7,324 bases of DNA from positions 1 to 7,324 of the forward strand of contig JAPLNJ010000313.1 in the NCBI GenBank assembly GCA_026692885.1, in the 5' to 3' direction. The notes below the pieces were generated by a model. That model saw only the letters and a program-made list of their open reading frames with translations, made no database searches and was not told the origin of the DNA. This DNA comes from Planctomycetota bacterium (GTDB lineage Bacteria; Planctomycetota; Planctomycetia; Pirellulales; Pirellulaceae). Both the position numbers and the translations under genes were made by a program. Each line of letters starts with the position of its first letter. Within the stretch, counting starts at the first letter, position 1. Of this stretch, positions 6,001 to 7,324 are shown one piece after another.

Positions 6001-7324
6001 GGTCGCCCGACTGGCCGTCGCCCAGCGTGGTGAACTTGTACCAGCGCTCGTTCGTATCCGGCGTGAGTAGGAAATCGTCGGATTCCAGCGTGCCGTCAGC
6101 GTTCACGTCCAGGTCCGAAAACACCTGCGACTCGTTGGTGCCCCGGTCGACCAAGAAATCGCCACTGCCGGTCACCGAACGGTTCATCAGATAGTCCACG
6201 CGGTCGTTGGCGGGCAAGGGGTTCGACTGCGGTTCACCGTAGATCACGTAGACGCGACCTGCGGCGGGTTTGATCCCGTTGGAGAACACGTTCGCCTCCG
6301 CCGCACCGATCAGCAGGTCATCGACGCCGTCGCCATTGACGTCCAGCGCCGGCGCCGTCGGCAGCGTGCCCAGTTGCTCATTCTCCCCCACGCCAGTAAC
6401 TACGAGGTCCGGTGTGGGAAGAGGCGGATCATTGGGTCCCAACGGGCCCAGTGATAGCACATCGCCGAGCTGATCGACTGACCAGAAGACGTACGTCGTG
6501 CCGCGGAGCTGATTGTCCACCTGCAGCGAGCCGTAGAAGACCGCATAGCTCGATTCACCCAGGACCAGGTCCGGATGACCGTCCCGGTTGAAGTCACCGG
6601 CCGTCGCCTGCAGCGGGGCCGTGACGTGTAGTCCACCGACCAACTCCTCGGCACCGGGCCGAGTGACGGTCAGGTCGGCCGACTCGGCGCGGACGATAAC
6701 GTCGTCGATCTCCCAGCCTTCACGAGCGTTATCGATGCCGTCCAGCGTGTCGAATTCAAATTGGATCCGAATCTGGTGGCCGACGAACGCCGATAGGTCG
6801 AACTCCGCACGGCGCCAGGCAGTGGTGCCGGTGGGGTCAACGAATTGGCCAGCGGCAGTCGTCGCCTCGGCTGGCCGGTTGGACTTATTCCAGCCGTCCG
6901 CCAAGAGCTCAAATTGACCGCCATCCTCGGAGATCAGGATGCGGGCGGCGTCGGTTGTCGTCCGAGTGTCGGTGTTCAACAGGTAGTTGAACGACAGACG
7001 CAGGCTGTCCACGGCCGCGTAGCCGGTCAAGTCGATGGCCCGCGATGTGACCCGGCCTCGATTGCGGCTGGACGCCGTGGCGTACGTCGCTTGGTCGGGG
7101 ACGCCATAACGCAGGTGGCGTCCACTGTCCGTGTATCCAGAGTCGCTGCGCCATTTCTGGTAACCGGTCCGTGTCGTCAGGTGCCACCAGCCATCCTGCA
7201 GATCCGTGTCGTAGTTGTGATTTGCGAATACCCACGTGTTGTCCGGATTGCTGGCATCTTCGAAATCGGCCCGGAAGACCACGCCCGGCTCACGCACCTG
7301 CCCGATCTCCGGCGAACCGTAGTG
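1..7324 (-). CDS. Giant multidomain repeat protein, internal fragment (both ends outside the window)
   Basis: One uninterrupted minus-strand frame (codons at 2-7324) covers the whole window: 2441 codons with no in-frame stop, start and stop both outside. The translation shows, in order, a jelly-roll domain, FG-GAP-like repeats, an EF-hand-like loop, HAF repeats split by a nidogen-like domain, a DNRLRE/CBM96-like domain, a PPC-like sandwich, RTX nonapeptides, leucine-rich repeats, a golvesin-C-like domain and a long LVIVD array. Nearly all of these families are typical of secreted or cell-surface bacterial proteins, and Ca-binding motifs recur. I infer an extracellular adhesin-like or matrix-binding protein; no catalytic domain is visible. 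No signal peptide, membrane segment or sorting signal can be seen because both termini are missing. Only five cysteines occur (residues 654, 1193, 1201, 1827, 2090), which suits an extracellular repeat protein not built on disulfides. Codon use looks uniform, apart from the short hairpin insert at 3715-3765. The specific ligand and role are unknown. Confidence 0.95.
2..2041 (-). repeat. LVIVD repeat array, at least 16 units of 42 residues, residues about 1762-2441 and continuing
   Basis: The unit GVQVVGTLAYVAD..SGLQV followed by IDVSNPAAPVLRGTYxTTGx recurs with a 126-nt period. The GTLAYVAD anchor codon falls at 5, 134, 260, 383, 509, 635, 761, 887, 1013, 1139, 1265, 1391, 1517, 1643, 1769 and 1895, with a degenerate first unit near 2015. 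Spacing is exactly 126 nt between most anchors, with one 129-nt and one 123-nt unit. LVIVD repeats (about 42 residues) are predicted to form beta-propeller blades in extracellular proteins. More than 16 blades exceed one normal propeller, so two or more propellers, or an open array, are likely. The array is cut by the left edge. Neighbouring units near the left edge are almost identical in DNA. Confidence 0.95.
2102..2221 (-). other. Linker with Ig-like (bacterial adhesin-type) beta strands, residues about 1702-1741
   Basis: RVAFVEPAAGTTFGISHIDI then TFGQPIDPASLAIDDVSLLP resembles the 'hDVTFSExIDPxTFTxxDV' core of bacterial Ig-like domains that recurs in planctomycetal giant proteins. It is short, about 40 residues, and may be a fragment. 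It joins the LRR/golvesin region to the LVIVD array. The preceding stretch (2222-2344) is a low-complexity D/P/G/T-rich linker in which I recognise no fold. Confidence 0.4.
2345..2425 (-). repeat. Isolated LRR-like segment after the golvesin-like domain, residues about 1634-1660
   Basis: VLPQLTTLDLRGNEFDVAAF followed by QYVLPTL repeats the LRR consensus of the preceding domain after a 137-residue interruption. It looks like the last unit of the same LRR array, displaced by insertion of the golvesin-like domain. Confidence 0.6.
2429..2839 (-). other. Domain: golvesin-C-like (carbohydrate-binding-like), residues about 1496-1632
   Basis: The segment opens with IIDNFEPGY and has GWTGGQNANGFQGDYRLL, RYVDYRFENLAEGTYEVYA, a TWPGHESRTYAATYSVQ stretch, and a close at LAADAVRLVR. 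These are the recognisable landmarks of the golvesin-C-terminal-like domain, a beta sandwich found at the ends of bacterial surface proteins and xanthan lyases: 'IDNxxxGY ... GW ... G..DYR ... W.xxxLxxGxYxVxATW ... hxADAVRLx'. The likely role is binding of polysaccharide or other surface ligands. It lies between LRR segments. Confidence 0.82.
2843..3457 (-). repeat. Leucine-rich repeat domain (internalin-like), residues about 1290-1494
   Basis: An N-cap PDPVLSAAIARALGLP precedes LRR units such as LTSLDLSGLSVSNLSGLQ, LRFLNLSDTKVTDLSPL, LEYLGLDGTPLADLQPL, LKVLSLDMDEGTNVEHSLEP, LTHLRVNNYGIQDVSPLGD, LQYLSLAGNKIQDMRPLAE and LSVLDLRNNQVVSI. The repeated 'LxxLxLxxNxIxDhxPL' of about 22 residues is the bacterial internalin-type LRR, a protein-binding horseshoe. 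One unit carries a KNRKVDGVVVG insert. The array is broken after 'VVSIDALLG' by the golvesin-like domain. Confidence 0.92.
3563..3643 (-). repeat. Three RTX calcium-binding nonapeptides, residues 1228-1254
   Basis: GGDGDDVLI, GNSGLDRLN and GESGDDGFV follow one another without a gap. All keep the RTX pattern G-G-x-G-x-D-x-U-x at its key G, G and D positions, with substitutions at the second glycine in units two and three. RTX repeats bind Ca and fold into a parallel beta roll after secretion. Three units form one short turn, as is common in planctomycetal giant proteins. The preceding DRDVIY and following VFDLIVGIEN fit a hemolysin-type calcium-binding module. Confidence 0.85.
3677..3919 (-). 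other. Domain: PPC-like (pre-peptidase C-terminal type) beta sandwich, residues about 1136-1216
   Basis: The core IDLRNLDAGTYYLRVY is the typical 'L-x-x-L-x-A-G-T-Y-Y-h-x-V' strand pair of PPC-like domains. It is preceded by LIVQVRGVAADLLDAGG and followed, after an odd loop, by FSITIDAPAEGW. In related domains the loop between 'RVY' and the final strand is short. Here it contains about 18 residues encoded by an inserted hairpin element (residues 1187-1204), including two of the five cysteines in the fragment. It leads directly into the RTX repeats. Confidence 0.55.
3715..3765. repeat. REP pair (BIME-like) inserted in frame in the coding sequence
   Basis: The element is two inverted hairpins. 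The first has arms CGGCACAC / GTGTGCCG with loop TCC (3720-3738) and is preceded by GTAG (3715-3718). The second, read on the minus strand, has arms CCGCACAC / GTGTGCGG with loop TCC (3760-3742) and is preceded by GTAG (3765-3762). Each GTAG is one base from its stem, and the hairpins are separated by GAT (3739-3741). Together they also make a perfect 15-bp inverted repeat (3722-3736 with 3744-3758). GTAG plus hairpin, in inverted pairs, is the known structure of REP elements moved by RAYT (REP-associated tyrosine transposase) enzymes. The 51 bp equal 17 codons and keep the frame open. Confidence 0.75.
3926..4303 (-). other. Domain: DNRLRE / CBM96-like beta sandwich, residues about 1008-1133
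   Basis: The segment reads GILEFDLSRFLNA, then SATLRLRYFDN, RVSVLSDEGD, LEVDLTSQVREKLRLGQTR and LTVRLTGDVAG before LKLHAP. The order 'hLxFDLSxh ... SATLxLxxxx ... hxVDLTxxVxxxxxxGxxxhThxh' is characteristic of the DNRLRE / CBM96 family, which binds polysaccharide in several bacterial surface and enzyme contexts. I rate this as a fold-level match; the ligand is unknown. Confidence 0.6.
4310..5038 (-). repeat. HAF repeats, second array, residues about 763-1005
   Basis: About five consecutive HAF units. The best is TLGGSTSYATAINDAGQIVG followed by HAFLWEDG and an ITDL strand. Others carry DVNNHQQIVG with YHAFLADQSG, AINDASRVVG with YHAFLWQGG, DINESGWIVG with RAFVL, and DINNDGTVVG with RPFLV. 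The spacing is roughly 45-60 residues per unit. HAF repeats are predicted to form beta-propeller-like folds in extracellular proteins. Two further units lie upstream before the nidogen-like domain, making about seven in all, a number compatible with one propeller interrupted by the insert. Confidence 0.88.
5069..5638 (-). other. Domain: nidogen-like beta domain, residues about 563-752
   Basis: The segment contains GFQFTLYGQTYNSLFVSSNG, then LITFGSG, AIAVFWDDLVV, QQLVIQWTDV, TITFQAILSENG and finally an SGSSATVGI-like strand. The order 'SSNG-hxxFG ... AxFWxDL ... VxQW ... xTFQxxLxxNG ... AxVGI' is the signature of nidogen-like (NIDO) domains, which are common in bacterial surface proteins and in animal matrix proteins. 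The role is presumably in adhesion. It contains the only N-terminal-half cysteine (654). Its position between two HAF blocks suggests it was inserted into an older HAF array. Confidence 0.6.
5681..5884 (-). repeat. HAF repeats, first block, residues about 481-548
   Basis: Two degenerate HAF-type units are visible: the segment with ANGISQSGQVVG followed by PFQWTE, and then AWAVNDAGMIVGS. The HAF family (extracellular repeat) has the core 'xxINxxGxIVGxxxxxxxxxHAFLW'. In this block the HAF triplet itself is replaced by PFQW. The block is separated from the better-conserved second HAF array by a nidogen-like domain. Confidence 0.7.
6074..6109 (-). other. Motif: single EF-hand / dockerin-like calcium loop, residues 406-417
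   Basis: The twelve-residue loop DVNADGTLESDD has D, N and D at loop positions 1, 3 and 5, G at 6 and D at 12, as in dockerin and EF-hand calcium loops. The flanking segment includes ERWYKFTTLGDG at about 426-437. Dockerins normally carry two such loops; I see only one good match, so this is probably a lone Ca-binding motif in a linker rather than a cohesin-binding dockerin. Confidence 0.55.
6233..6652 (-). other. Domain: FG-GAP / VCBS-like repeats, residues about 225-364
   Basis: Two clear integrin-type Ca-binding blades are visible. GDFNRDGHPDLVLGE (243-257) and DVNGDGVDDLLIGA (328-341) both match the FG-GAP pattern D-x-N-x-D-G-x-x-D-L-x-x-G. Each is followed by a strand of the TYVFW or GRVYVIYG type, the latter at 356-363. 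FG-GAP blades normally come in sets of about seven that make a beta-propeller, so two or three here are too few for a closed propeller. The stretch may be a truncated or degenerate propeller. It directly follows the jelly-roll domain. Confidence 0.8.
6680..7276 (-). other. Domain: jelly-roll (MAM / immune-inhibitor-A VEG-like), residues about 17-215
   Basis: About 200 residues begin at FRADFED (residues 17-23) and end in GWEIDDVIV (203-211). A 'GWxIDDVxV' strand is the hallmark final strand of jelly-roll domains seen in MAM-type and immune-inhibitor-A-type modules. The middle alternates short beta strands, for example LRLSFNYLL and RIQFEFDTLDG, with a GWW and several aromatic positions early on. 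Such domains usually bind carbohydrate or protein ligands outside the cell. No protease domain accompanies it in the window, so a peptidase further upstream is possible but unseen. The family assignment is by motif only. Confidence 0.7.

Noticed and set aside
4394..6070. Plus-strand open frame of 558 codons as a gene
   Set aside because: It lies wholly antisense to recognisable HAF, nidogen-like and jelly-type coding sequence on the minus strand, and its own translation has no domain or usual composition.
6074..6109. A complete type I dockerin
   Set aside because: Only one good 12-residue calcium loop is present; a dockerin needs two with a linker helix.

Overview
The window is the interior of one very large gene read on the minus strand. 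Taking plus-strand triplets that start at positions 2, 5, 8 and so on, and reading them as reverse complement, I found no stop codon from 7324 down to 2. That gives 2441 consecutive sense codons with neither the start nor the stop inside the window. The translation is recognisable domain after domain, so this is real coding sequence and the plus-strand open frames are shadows. Residue numbers below count from 7324: residue n has its first base at 7327-3n.

The DNA is GC-rich. The protein is a mosaic of extracellular modules: jelly roll, FG-GAP, HAF repeats, nidogen-like, carbohydrate-binding-like, RTX, leucine-rich repeats, golvesin-C-like and LVIVD repeats. This combination in one giant polypeptide is typical of Planctomycetes, especially Pirellulales-like lineages. 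The taxonomic call is inference from architecture and composition.

Layout from N to C (right to left): jelly-roll domain (about 7276-6680); FG-GAP/VCBS-like repeats (6652-6233); a single EF-hand/dockerin-like Ca loop (6109-6074); a first HAF stretch (5884-5681); a nidogen-like domain (5638-5069); a second, longer HAF array (5038-4310); a DNRLRE/CBM96-like beta domain (4303-3926); a PPC-like beta sandwich (3919-3677); three RTX nonapeptides (3643-3563); leucine-rich repeats (3457-2843); a golvesin-C-like domain (2839-2429); one more LRR-like segment (2425-2345); an Ig-like linker (2221-2102); and at least 16 LVIVD repeats of 42 residues (2041-2) that run off the left edge.

The most unusual DNA feature is a 51-bp element at 3715-3765. 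It consists of two inverted hairpins, each preceded by GTAG, which is the structure of a REP pair (BIME) mobilised by RAYT transposases. It lies in frame inside the coding sequence and is translated into an extra loop of the PPC-like domain. The LVIVD array also shows recent repeat homogenisation. There is no intergenic space, RNA gene, promoter or terminator that I can support. Function beyond a secreted or surface-exposed adhesion/binding protein cannot be read from the window.
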